Positions 1 to 5,939 of a stretch of DNA of 5,939 nucleotides are shown here, piece after piece. The notes under the pieces are model-generated. The model saw only the letters and a program-made list of their open reading frames with translations. It was not told where the DNA came from and did not search any database. How positions within the stretch are numbered: the stretch's first letter is position 1; every line of letters starts with the position of its first letter. A program made the translations under genes and the position numbers. This DNA comes from Methanocalculaceae archaeon (GTDB lineage Archaea; Halobacteriota; Methanomicrobia; Methanomicrobiales; Methanocorpusculaceae), in assembly GCA_031255895.1 (NCBI GenBank), contig JAIRRQ010000056.1, forward strand, positions 1-5,939, read 5' to 3'.

Positions 1-3
1 GGA

Positions 4-1539
4 TCACTCATATTCGATGGTTGCTGGGGGTTTGCTCGTGATATCATAAAAAACACGATTAACGTGGCGAACCTCATTGATGATTCTATTAGATATTTTT
101 TCTAGCACAGGATATGGAATTTTCGCCCAATCTGCGGTCATAAAATCCATCGTTGTGACCGCTCGCAGCACAATTGCGTAATCATAGGTACGCTCATCAC
201 CCATGACACCTACACTGCGCATGTTTGTTAAAGCTGCAAAGTACTGGCTGATGGTGCGACCCATACCAGCGGCTACAACCTCTTCACAGAAGATTGCATC
301 CGCATCACGGAGAATATCAAGCTTGTTTTTGGTGAGAGAGCCAACCACACGGATAGCAAGTCCTGGACCCGGAAATGGCTGACGCCATACAAGATATTCT
401 GGGATACCAAGTTCCACCCCTACAACACGTACCTCGTCCTTGAAAAGGGTGCGAAGTGGCTCAACAATCTCCTCGAAATTCACGCGATCAGGGAGAGCAC
501 CGACATTGTGGTGGCTCTTGATGATCATCGCGTTTCCAGTACCAGATTCGATCACGTCCGGGTAAATAGTACCCTGCACAAGAAAGGAAACCTTACCAAT
601 CTTTTTTGCTTCTTCTTCAAATACACGGATAAATTCCTCACCGATAATCTTACGTTTTTTTTCAGGATCAGAGACATTCACGAGTTTTGTGAGAAATCTC
701 TCCTTTGCATTCACGCGGATCAAATTGATGTCGTATTGGTTTCTGAAGAGTTTCTCGACCTCATCCCCCTCGTTTTTACGCAACAACCCATGATCCACAA
801 AGATGCAGGTAAGCTGTTTGCCAACGGCTTTATGAACAAGGACAGCGGCAACAGACGAGTCTACACCACCTGAAAGCGCACAAAGGACTTTTTCGGCACC
901 AATATGTTCCCTCAGATGGGTAACCATGTTGTCCACGAACGATGACATCTTCCACGTTCCGGTACAGCCGCAGACGTCATACAGAAAATTCCTGATCATC
1001 GCCATGCCATCAGGTGTATGAAGCACTTCCGGATGGTACTGGACTGCATAAATCCTTTTGTTCGGATTTTCAAACGCAGCAAATGGACAGTTGCGAGTCG
1101 TTGCGATAGCATAAAACCCAGTAGGAAGTTCACAGATATAGTCGCCATGACTCATCCAACAGGAAGTTTCCCTCGAGATTCCGATAAAAAGTTCGCTTTC
1201 CATGAGAGTCAATGGCGTCTTACCATACTCGCGGGTGAGAGTTTCTGCCCCGGAAGAAACTCTCCCATCGAGTGTAAATGCGATAAGTTGCGCGCCATAA
1301 CATATGCCAAAAATAGGAACGCCAAGTGAAAAAATATTAGTATCCACACGAGGAGCATCCTCTGTATACACGGAAGCAGGACCGCCGGTGAAGATGATAC
1401 CCATGTAATTTCCGGCAATGATCTCGTCGAGCGATATCGTATATGGTTTCACCTCACAGTAAACATTAGCCTCGCGGACACGACGGGCAATCAGTTGATT
1501 GTACTGGCCACCAAAATCAAGTACAAGAATAGATTCCAT
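4..1539 (-). CDS. guaA: GMP synthase (glutamine-hydrolysing), single-chain form
   Basis: Makes GMP from XMP, ATP and glutamine in the last step of guanine nucleotide synthesis, in the cytoplasm. The 511-residue length is normal for the fused two-domain enzyme. The class I glutaminase domain occupies about residues 1-190, with nucleophile Cys80 in GICYGAQ and partners His169 and Glu171 in [13 protein letters not shown] lies at 51-58. The ATP-pyrophosphatase domain follows, with its P-loop SGGVDSS at 223-229. The C-terminal XMP-binding/dimerisation domain includes [12 protein letters not shown] (386-397) and ends in KPPATIEYE, as the family does. The ATG at 1537-1539 gives the usual N-terminus and sits 3 bases after the pyrG stop, so co-transcription and translational coupling are expected. 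The fusion and sequence style look bacterial (Clostridia-like by memory), whereas many euryarchaea have separate GuaAa and GuaAb subunits; acquisition from bacteria is an inference. The TGA stop lies 3 bases from the window edge, so no downstream terminator is visible. Confidence 0.98.
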   Translation of the reverse strand: MESILVLDFGGQYNQLIARRVREANVYCEVKPYTISLDEIIAGNYMGIIFTGGPASVYTEDAPRVDTNIFSLGVPIFGICYGAQLIAFTLDGRVSSGAETLTREYGKTPLTLMESELFIGISRETSCWMSHGDYICELPTGFYAIATTRNCPFAAFENPNKRIYAVQYHPEVLHTPDGMAMIRNFLYDVCGCTGTWKMSSFVDNMVTHLREHIGAEKVLCALSGGVDSSVAAVLVHKAVGKQLTCIFVDHGLLRKNEGDEVEKLFRNQYDINLIRVNAKERFLTKLVNVSDPEKKRKIIGEEFIRVFEEEAKKIGKVSFLVQGTIYPDVIESGTGNAMIIKSHHNVGALPDRVNFEEIVEPLRTLFKDEVRVVGVELGIPEYLVWRQPFPGPGLAIRVVGSLTKNKLDILRDADAIFCEEVVAAGMGRTISQYFAALTNMRSVGVMGDERTYDYAIVLRAVTTMDFMTADWAKIPYPVLEKISNRIINEVRHVNRVFYDITSKPPATIEYE

Positions 1540-1542
1540 GGG

Positions 1543-3129
1543 TTACTCTCTCCATGTTTGATTTGCAAGACTAGCTTTCACAAAACCGATGAATGGTGCC
1601 GAAGGTTGAGTCGGGCGAGATCTGAACTCAGGGTGGAACTGGGTTGCAACAAAGTATGGATGATCCGGAAGTTCTAGAACTTCCATGCGTTGTCCATTTC
1701 TTCCTACAAATCGCAGACCTTTCGCCTCAATTTCATCGATATATTCTGGTTTTACCTCGTAACGATGACGATGGCGCTCGATCACTTCAGTCGCACCGTA
1801 GAGTTTGGCGAGTCGCGAATCTGCCGTGAGTTGAACTGAGTAATCGCCGAGTCGCATCGTGCCACCTAGATCGTCGACACCATCCTGTTCAGGTAGGAGA
1901 TCGATTATTGGTGTTCCTTCGCCCATCTCGACACTGGTTGCATCGCAATATCCGACGACATTACGGGCGAATTCGATAACGGAGAGTTGGAACCCGAGAC
2001 ACAGACCAAGCAGAGGTTTGTTGTGTTCGCGGGCATAGGTGATTGCACTGATCATTCCTTCAATGCCTCGATTACCGAATCCACCAGGGATAAGAATACC
2101 GTCAAGGTCGGCAAGATCCTGGATGATGTACTGCTCTGCATCGAGCCATTCAATAACGACCTCAGTCGAGAGTTGGCGACCTGCATGCTTGAGCGCTTCC
2201 TTGATAGAGATGTAAACATCTTCTACCCCGTATTTGGTGATGATACCTATTCTGATGCGATTGGTGTACTCACGAGAGACGAGTGAATACCAACTGTTGT
2301 CCGGTTTTTCAGAAGAGAGTTTTAAAAGCGGCAAGAGAACATCAGCCATTCCTTCCATTTCCAGCTCCATCGGAACGAAATATGTGTCTGAAGCAGTTGT
2401 TGCGCTGATGACGGCAGAGACATCAACGTCGCAGAAGGAGGATATTTTACGTTTGGTGGATAGCGAGATTGGTAGGGTGCTTCTGCCGACGATAAGATCT
2501 GCCTCCAAACCGAGTTCTCGCAGTGCTTTGATGGAATGTTGCGTTGGTTTGGTTTTGAGATCGCCCATAGTATCTGTCGGAAGAAGGGTCACATGAACGA
2601 GAACGAAGTCTCCGTTTCCACATTCCCAGTGCATCTGTCTAACAGCCTCCAAAAATGGCATGCTTTCAATATCTCCGACCGTCCCACCAATTTCAACAAT
2701 GCAGATCTCTGCATGACTTCCGTCTTTGTCAGTCCAATTCTCCGCGGCATGTTTGATCCTGCCTTTGATCTCATCAGTGATGTGGGGAATGATCTGGACA
2801 GTTGCTCCAAGATAGTCACCATGACGTTCTTTCTGAATAACGGAAGAATAGATCTTTCCAGTAGTCAGGTTGTGATCGCTGGTGAGTTCAATGTCGAGAA
2901 ATCGCTCATAATTTCCAAGATCGAGATCAGCCTCTCCCCCATCCTTTAAGACGAAGACTTCACCGTGTTGGGCTGGATTCATGAGGCCAGCATCAATGTT
3001 TAAGTACGGATCGATCTTGACAGAGGTTACGCGGTAGCCTCTGTTGATGAGAATGCGTCCGATAGACGCAGCGGTGATGCCTTTGCCAAGGCCGCTCATC
3101 ACACCGCCGGTTACAACTACATACTTCAC
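1543..3129 (-). CDS. pyrG: CTP synthase (glutamine-hydrolysing)
   Basis: Converts UTP to CTP with ATP and glutamine, the final step of pyrimidine ribonucleotide synthesis; it acts in the cytoplasm as a tetramer in known relatives. The 528-residue length is normal. The synthetase (amidoligase) domain fills about residues 1-265, with the P-loop [10 protein letters not shown] (8-17), [11 protein letters not shown] (38-48), [10 protein letters not shown] (51-60), [10 protein letters not shown] (68-77) and [12 protein letters not shown] (145-156). The glutaminase domain fills about 290-525, with GGFGNRG (349-355), nucleophile Cys377 in GLCLGFQ, and His499 and Glu501 in FHPEF. The start is GTG at 3127-3129: it begins with the family's [13 protein letters not shown] N-terminus and has GGAGA 7 bases upstream. 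The [17 protein letters not shown] opening and the [16 protein letters not shown] block look archaeal. It is followed after 3 bases by guaA, making a two-gene operon of glutamine-dependent nucleotide synthetases. All key residues checked are present. Confidence 0.98.
   Translation of the reverse strand: MKYVVVTGGVMSGLGKGITAASIGRILINRGYRVTSVKIDPYLNIDAGLMNPAQHGEVFVLKDGGEADLDLGNYERFLDIELTSDHNLTTGKIYSSVIQKERHGDYLGATVQIIPHITDEIKGRIKHAAENWTDKDGSHAEICIVEIGGTVGDIESMPFLEAVRQMHWECGNGDFVLVHVTLLPTDTMGDLKTKPTQHSIKALRELGLEADLIVGRSTLPISLSTKRKISSFCDVDVSAVISATTASDTYFVPMELEMEGMADVLLPLLKLSSEKPDNSWYSLVSREYTNRIRIGIITKYGVEDVYISIKEALKHAGRQLSTEVVIEWLDAEQYIIQDLADLDGILIPGGFGNRGIEGMISAITYAREHNKPLLGLCLGFQLSVIEFARNVVGYCDATSVEMGEGTPIIDLLPEQDGVDDLGGTMRLGDYSVQLTADSRLAKLYGATEVIERHRHRYEVKPEYIDEIEAKGLRFVGRNGQRMEVLELPDHPYFVATQFHPEFRSRPTQPSAPFIGFVKASLANQTWRE
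1546..1553 (-). promoter_or_regulatory. Ribosome binding site of guaA inside the 3' end of pyrG
   Basis: On the sense strand GGAGAGAG lies over the last codons of pyrG (Trp-Arg-Glu), just before its TAA. The core GGAG (1550-1553) ends 10 bases before the guaA ATG, an acceptable Shine-Dalgarno distance. It supports the chosen start, and it means ribosomes finishing pyrG cover the guaA initiation site, which favours coupled translation. Confidence 0.7.
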
Positions 3130-3136
3130 TCTTGCG

Positions 3137-3141
3137 TCTCC
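3137..3141 (-). promoter_or_regulatory. Ribosome binding site of pyrG
   Basis: The sense strand reads GGAGA followed by 7 bases and then the GTG at 3127-3129. This purine-rich site at ordinary Shine-Dalgarno spacing decides for the GTG start, which is also where the conserved N-terminus begins. It implies a leadered rather than a leaderless mRNA. Confidence 0.75.
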
Positions 3142-3247
3142 GCAATTTCAGATTTAATAATACTTCTCTTATTAGAGGGCTAAGGTATTGAAAGTGAGGG
3201 GTTGGTTTGGAAGGAAAAAGAGTATGTGATTGTTTATGACCAACGTC

Positions 3248-3274
3248 ATCAGTGATGAAATAGAGATCACTGAT
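3248..3274. repeat. Perfect 9-bp inverted repeat (hairpin or operator candidate)
   Basis: ATCAGTGAT at 3248-3256 and ATCACTGAT at 3266-3274 are exact reverse complements, separated by 9 bases. Six T's follow on the plus strand (3276-3281), which would be terminator-like only for plus-strand transcription, and no plus-strand gene is seen. On the minus strand the repeat overlaps the TGA (3267-3269) that ends the last fragment of the putative broken gene, and it lies about 120 bases before the pyrG start. It could be a 3'-end hairpin, a regulator site for pyrG-guaA, or chance; the stem is AT-rich. Confidence 0.5.
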
Positions 3275-3633
3275 ATTTTTTGACGACTAGATTCATCTTT
3301 ACATGAGAAATTATCTTTTTCTCAGGTGCATTCGATAACTCCCAAGTCGCATATGGCGATGTTCCGTCAGATATATTTTCGTCACGTTCATAACAAATAT
3401 GAACAGAACAACAGAATCCTTTTCGAAGTTTGTATTTGTTGAATATTTCCAAAGACACACGACGGATCGTATGTTATCTCATCACAATTGCACATCCCAC
3501 TCTCAAAAAACACATGTGACCATTCTTTCGAAATTTTTGTGAAAAAAAGATCACTTACCACATTACCTCTGCACACATTCATCACAAAAATACAAAAAAT
3601 CATCCAATTTCCAGAGCAGAACACAAATTTCAT
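3267..3633 (-). pseudogene. Possible frameshifted remnant of a small zinc-ribbon protein
   Basis: Three minus-strand frames hold successive protein-like pieces. An ATG at 3631-3633 starts MKFVFCSG. A second frame reads KLDDFLYFCDECVQR (3566-3610) up to a TAA at 3563-3565. The first frame then resumes with GNVVSDLFFTKISKEW and runs to a Cys codon at 3457-3459, with a CNC and another Cys on the way. The third frame runs from 3458 to a TGA at 3267-3269, with GFCCSVHIC and the tail IISHVKMNLVVKKYQ. Joined, these resemble a small archaeal protein with an N-terminal zinc ribbon of the form MKFC-x2-CG-x-KLDD-x(n)-FC-x2-C, about 120 residues long. At least three frame changes would be needed, the first CxxC pair is incomplete, and no ribosome binding site precedes the ATG. 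Similarity to zinc ribbons is from memory, and the function is unknown. Chance open frames in AT-rich non-coding DNA remain a serious alternative. Confidence 0.3.
3586..3599 (-). terminator. Candidate U-tract terminator after alaS
   Basis: About 50 bases after the alaS stop, the sense strand carries T6 (3594-3599), three other bases, then T5 (3586-3590). Archaeal RNA polymerase can terminate at runs of U without a stem-loop, so this is a reasonable 3' end for alaS. Further T-runs at 3542-3548 and 3505-3510 could act as backups. If the putative zinc-ribbon gene was real, this tract would have been part of its coding sequence instead. Confidence 0.4.
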
Positions 3634-3650
3634 CAGAAAACAATTTCGAA

Positions 3651-5939
3651 TTAGAGTTGTGCTCTAATGAAATCATCGGCCTTTGCGATCGCATCCGCAA
3701 TCTTTGAAGCATCACTACCTGCACCTTGCGCAAGATTTTCTTTACCGCCACCTTTACCACCAAGTTCAATGCAAACCGCCGAAACAAGCTGTCCTGCGTG
3801 GATTTTATCAGTGACGCCAGATGCTGCAACAACACCAATACCATCAACAGTCGTAATCAACACCGCAACACCACCGCGATCTGCAATTGCTCCAGCAATC
3901 ACAACAAGCTCTTTACGCGAAATATTCACTTGTTCGATGACGATTTCAACGCCGTTCACCACAACACCCTCCAAACGAGAAAGTTCCAATTCCGCAATCT
4001 TTGCCTGTAGACGTTCTATCTCTTTACGTTGATCCTTCCACTCGATGAAAAACCGCTTAACAGAACTAGGTAGATTTTCAGTTTGTACAGACAGTATATT
4101 GGCAGAGGTACTCAAAAACATTTGAATGTGTTGCATTGCATCAAGTGCAGCAAATCCTGCAGCGAACTCGACACGTTCCACACCATCCTGAACATGCTCA
4201 AGACGTAGGAGTTTAATAGGACCTATTTCACCAGTACTCTGACAGTGCGTTCCCGCACAAGCCTGTGTCTCAGCTCCCATCTGAACAATGCGCAGCTCTT
4301 TACCCGGAGGAACACCACCCTGATACAGAGAGAACCCGAACTTTTGTTCGGCCTTTGTACGACTTTCCATCCTGATCATGATCGGCAGGTTCTCCATTAC
4401 CAGACGGTTTGCCACAATTTCGATCTGTTTGAGTTGTTCTGGTGTGATATGTGTGTAGTGCCTGATATCAAGTCGGGCGATATCGGTTGAGAGCTGCGAT
4501 CCTGCCTGGTGAATATGAGGACCAAGGACCTCCTTTGTCGCACAGAGAATGACGTGGGTACTAGAGTGATGACGCATGAGCGCCCAGCGGCGCTCTTCAT
4601 CAACGACACCCTTCACCCGATCACCACGTTTGAGTCCAGGACCACGTACTTTATGGAGAATCACGTCGCTAAACACAACTACTTCATCAACGCGAATCAT
4701 TGCATCAATCGTGACAAACGTTCCGGTATCGGACGGTTGACCTCCACCTTCCGGGTAGAACAGCGTGTGATCGAGAATAACGTAGTCATCAAAGATGTCC
4801 ACAATTGTTGCTTCAAACTCCATGTCGATCGGGCGTTCATAGTAGCTCCTGCGAGTCACAGGCATACCTGCAATACGCTCCGTATACTTTGAAGGTTGAG
4901 ATTCTTGCTTAATTCCCTCGTTTTCCGAATATATCTCTGCCATTTGTGAGTCAAAATCGTCGGGAATTTCGAACCGTGCACCTACATCGATCAGAATTCT
5001 ACTCATCAGATCGATCGGAATACCGTGTGAGTTGTGGAGTGTGACTAGTTCTTCAAGCGGGATCTGTTGATTTTTCTTGACATAAGTATGGCCAACACGC
5101 TGCACGATACGAGTTCCACGCTCAATGGTCGCATCGTACTTCTCGATCTCATGATTAATGATCTCACGGACAATTGAGGGATCCTGCTCAAATTGAGATA
5201 GGCCAATTTTCTCCATATGGGTCACTACAAGATCGCCGAGATCTTCATCAACGCCTGCCTCTTGCATCATTCTGATGCTACGGCGCAAAACAAGACGTGC
5301 AAGATATCCTTCGCGGACGTTGGAAGGGACGATTAGATCACCGAGCATATAGGCAAGACAGCGAGTGTGATCGCAGAGTGCGTAGATGTTTTCCATCGGA
5401 ACAATCATCTCTTCCAGCTTTGCGATGGGGGCACCAGTTGCATCAGCTACCTTCCGCCGGAGATCGTGCAATTTTTCGCCGCGAATATCCATAAGTCCCG
5501 CGAATTTTGCATTCATACCGAGAATGTGTGCAAACTCCTGGTTGTCGAGATAATTTTCCATACCTGCAGCGTTAAGAAGACGAGGAATCATTTCAGGAAA
5601 GACTGCGCCATACGCTGTCGGCGTTCCCTGCGACGCCCAGGCAAATCGTTCAAGACCATATCCGGTATCCACAATCTGGAGTGGCATCTCATAGTAGTCC
5701 TTGCCGTCGATTATGATCTGAGGCTTGCCGGAATTCTTCCGTGAGAGGTTCATGAATACGAGTGTTGCAACCTCAAGCCCACCCATCAAAACCTCGACAC
5801 TTGCACCAGCATTTCCGCCGCCGAACCATGGATTTTCCTTAAAAGTGAGATTGGTGAGATTCCCTCCAATGGATTCCACAAAGCCGCTGCACAATTCAAC
5901 GCAGTGATCCTTCCAGTACACTGGATGATCGTCGGTGTT
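3651..5939 (-). CDS. alaS: Alanyl-tRNA synthetase, archaeal type (N-terminus outside the window)
   Basis: Attaches alanine to tRNA-Ala and hydrolyses mischarged Ser/Gly-tRNA-Ala. The window holds the C-terminal 762 residues; archaeal enzymes are about 900-920, so roughly the first 150, including class II motifs 1 and 2, are missing. The frame is open to the edge: residues NTDDHP precede the GTG at 5919-5921, which encodes Val in the conserved HPVYWK, so it is not a start. Fragment residues 38-61 (WFGGGNAGAS onward) are archaeal in style. Class II motif 3 is DTGYGLERFAW at 91-101, and PSNVREGY (205-212) lies in the tRNA-recognition region. The editing domain has HSSTH (458-462) and CAGTH (561-565), the four zinc-site ligands of the family. 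A short coiled coil (about 635-655) leads to the C-Ala/DHHA1 domain with GGKGGGKENLAQGAG (727-741). The stop is TAA at 3651-3653. The 521-bp gap before pyrG suggests a separate transcript. Confidence 0.97.
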   Translation of the reverse strand, partial: NTDDHPVYWKDHCVELCSGFVESIGGNLTNLTFKENPWFGGGNAGASVEVLMGGLEVATLVFMNLSRKNSGKPQIIIDGKDYYEMPLQIVDTGYGLERFAWASQGTPTAYGAVFPEMIPRLLNAAGMENYLDNQEFAHILGMNAKFAGLMDIRGEKLHDLRRKVADATGAPIAKLEEMIVPMENIYALCDHTRCLAYMLGDLIVPSNVREGYLARLVLRRSIRMMQEAGVDEDLGDLVVTHMEKIGLSQFEQDPSIVREIINHEIEKYDATIERGTRIVQRVGHTYVKKNQQIPLEELVTLHNSHGIPIDLMSRILIDVGARFEIPDDFDSQMAEIYSENEGIKQESQPSKYTERIAGMPVTRRSYYERPIDMEFEATIVDIFDDYVILDHTLFYPEGGGQPSDTGTFVTIDAMIRVDEVVVFSDVILHKVRGPGLKRGDRVKGVVDEERRWALMRHHSSTHVILCATKEVLGPHIHQAGSQLSTDIARLDIRHYTHITPEQLKQIEIVANRLVMENLPIMIRMESRTKAEQKFGFSLYQGGVPPGKELRIVQMGAETQACAGTHCQSTGEIGPIKLLRLEHVQDGVERVEFAAGFAALDAMQHIQMFLSTSANILSVQTENLPSSVKRFFIEWKDQRKEIERLQAKIAELELSRLEGVVVNGVEIVIEQVNISRKELVVIAGAIADRGGVAVLITTVDGIGVVAASGVTDKIHAGQLVSAVCIELGGKGGGKENLAQGAGSDASKIADAIAKADDFIRAQL

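Larger units (their letters stand above)
3130..3650. other. AT-rich gap between alaS and pyrG
   Basis: These 521 bases hold no intact gene that I can defend. Composition by hand count is about 35% GC, against about 52% in a 60-base stretch of pyrG counted the same way. The alaS-proximal part has several sense-strand T-runs (3586-3590, 3594-3599, 3542-3548, 3505-3510) that could end the alaS transcript. The middle has minus-strand frame fragments that may be a decayed gene (3267-3633). A perfect inverted repeat is at 3248-3274, and the last 110 bases must contain the pyrG promoter and its ribosome binding site. No tRNA or other RNA gene was recognised, and no convincing TATA/BRE pair stands out. 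Confidence 0.8.

Noticed and set aside
508..873. Plus-strand open frame of 121 codons opposite guaA
   Set aside because: It lies wholly inside guaA on the opposite strand, its product has no recognisable motif, and guaA is conserved across that span; it is a shadow frame. The same holds for the other plus-strand frames over guaA, pyrG and alaS.
3153..3163. TATA-like GTATTATTAAA on the sense strand before pyrG
   Set aside because: An archaeal start about 25 bases downstream would fall nearly at the GTG and leave out the good ribosome binding site; no clear BRE precedes it, and such AT strings are expected in this gap.
3267..3458. 63-codon minus-strand frame with a GTG start
   Set aside because: No Shine-Dalgarno sequence lies before the GTG, and the start is probably just where a frame happens to open; it is treated as the last piece of the possible pseudogene.
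3388..3633. Single intact 81-codon minus-strand frame starting at ATG 3631-3633
   Set aside because: Not called as a gene in its own right: no ribosome binding site precedes it, its composition matches the AT-rich gap, and its best protein-like parts make sense only when joined to other frames. It is reported as part of the possible pseudogene.
3422..3650. Three TTCGAA hexamers (3422-3427, 3527-3532, 3645-3650)
   Set aside because: Spacing is irregular, flanks differ, and short palindromes rich in A and T recur by chance in a region of about 35% GC; not enough to call a repeat family or operator set.
3130..3650. CRISPR array, tRNA, insertion sequence or riboswitch in the gap
   Set aside because: No regularly spaced direct repeats, no cloverleaf with a T-loop motif, no transposase fragments and no recognisable aptamer core were found by eye.
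5919..5921. GTG as the start of alaS
   Set aside because: The reading frame continues upstream to the window edge, and the codon encodes Val within the conserved HPVYWK stretch. The true start lies outside the window.

Overview
The window reads as a stretch of archaeal chromosome, most likely a methanogen of the class Methanomicrobia (order Methanomicrobiales is my best guess). The alanyl-tRNA synthetase and CTP synthase both carry archaeal-type sequence signatures, the ribosome binding sites are GGAG-type, and the protein genes have a moderate base composition (about 50% GC in a hand-counted stretch). The placement rests on family recall, not on a database search.

All three confident genes lie on the minus strand and are read from right to left. 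alaS (3651-5939) runs off the right edge and lacks its N-terminal part. An AT-rich gap of 521 bp follows (3130-3650, about 35% GC by hand count). Next come pyrG (1543-3129, GTG start) and guaA (4-1539), which are separated by only 3 bases and almost certainly form one transcription unit.

pyrG and guaA form a functional pair. Both products are ATP-dependent glutamine amidotransferases that finish a ribonucleotide branch: UTP to CTP, and XMP to GMP. Each has a class I glutaminase domain with a Cys-His-Glu triad, C-terminal in PyrG and N-terminal in GuaA. alaS charges tRNA-Ala and edits mischarged tRNA. It is probably transcribed separately from the pair.

The known genes are housekeeping genes, and I see no clear new biological system. 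The most unusual parts are (1) the gap, where three minus-strand frames hold pieces that read in order like a short, frameshift-broken zinc-ribbon protein; (2) a perfect 9-bp inverted repeat at the end of that candidate, upstream of pyrG; and (3) a single-chain GuaA that looks strongly bacterial in an archaeal setting, where GMP synthase is often two separate subunits.
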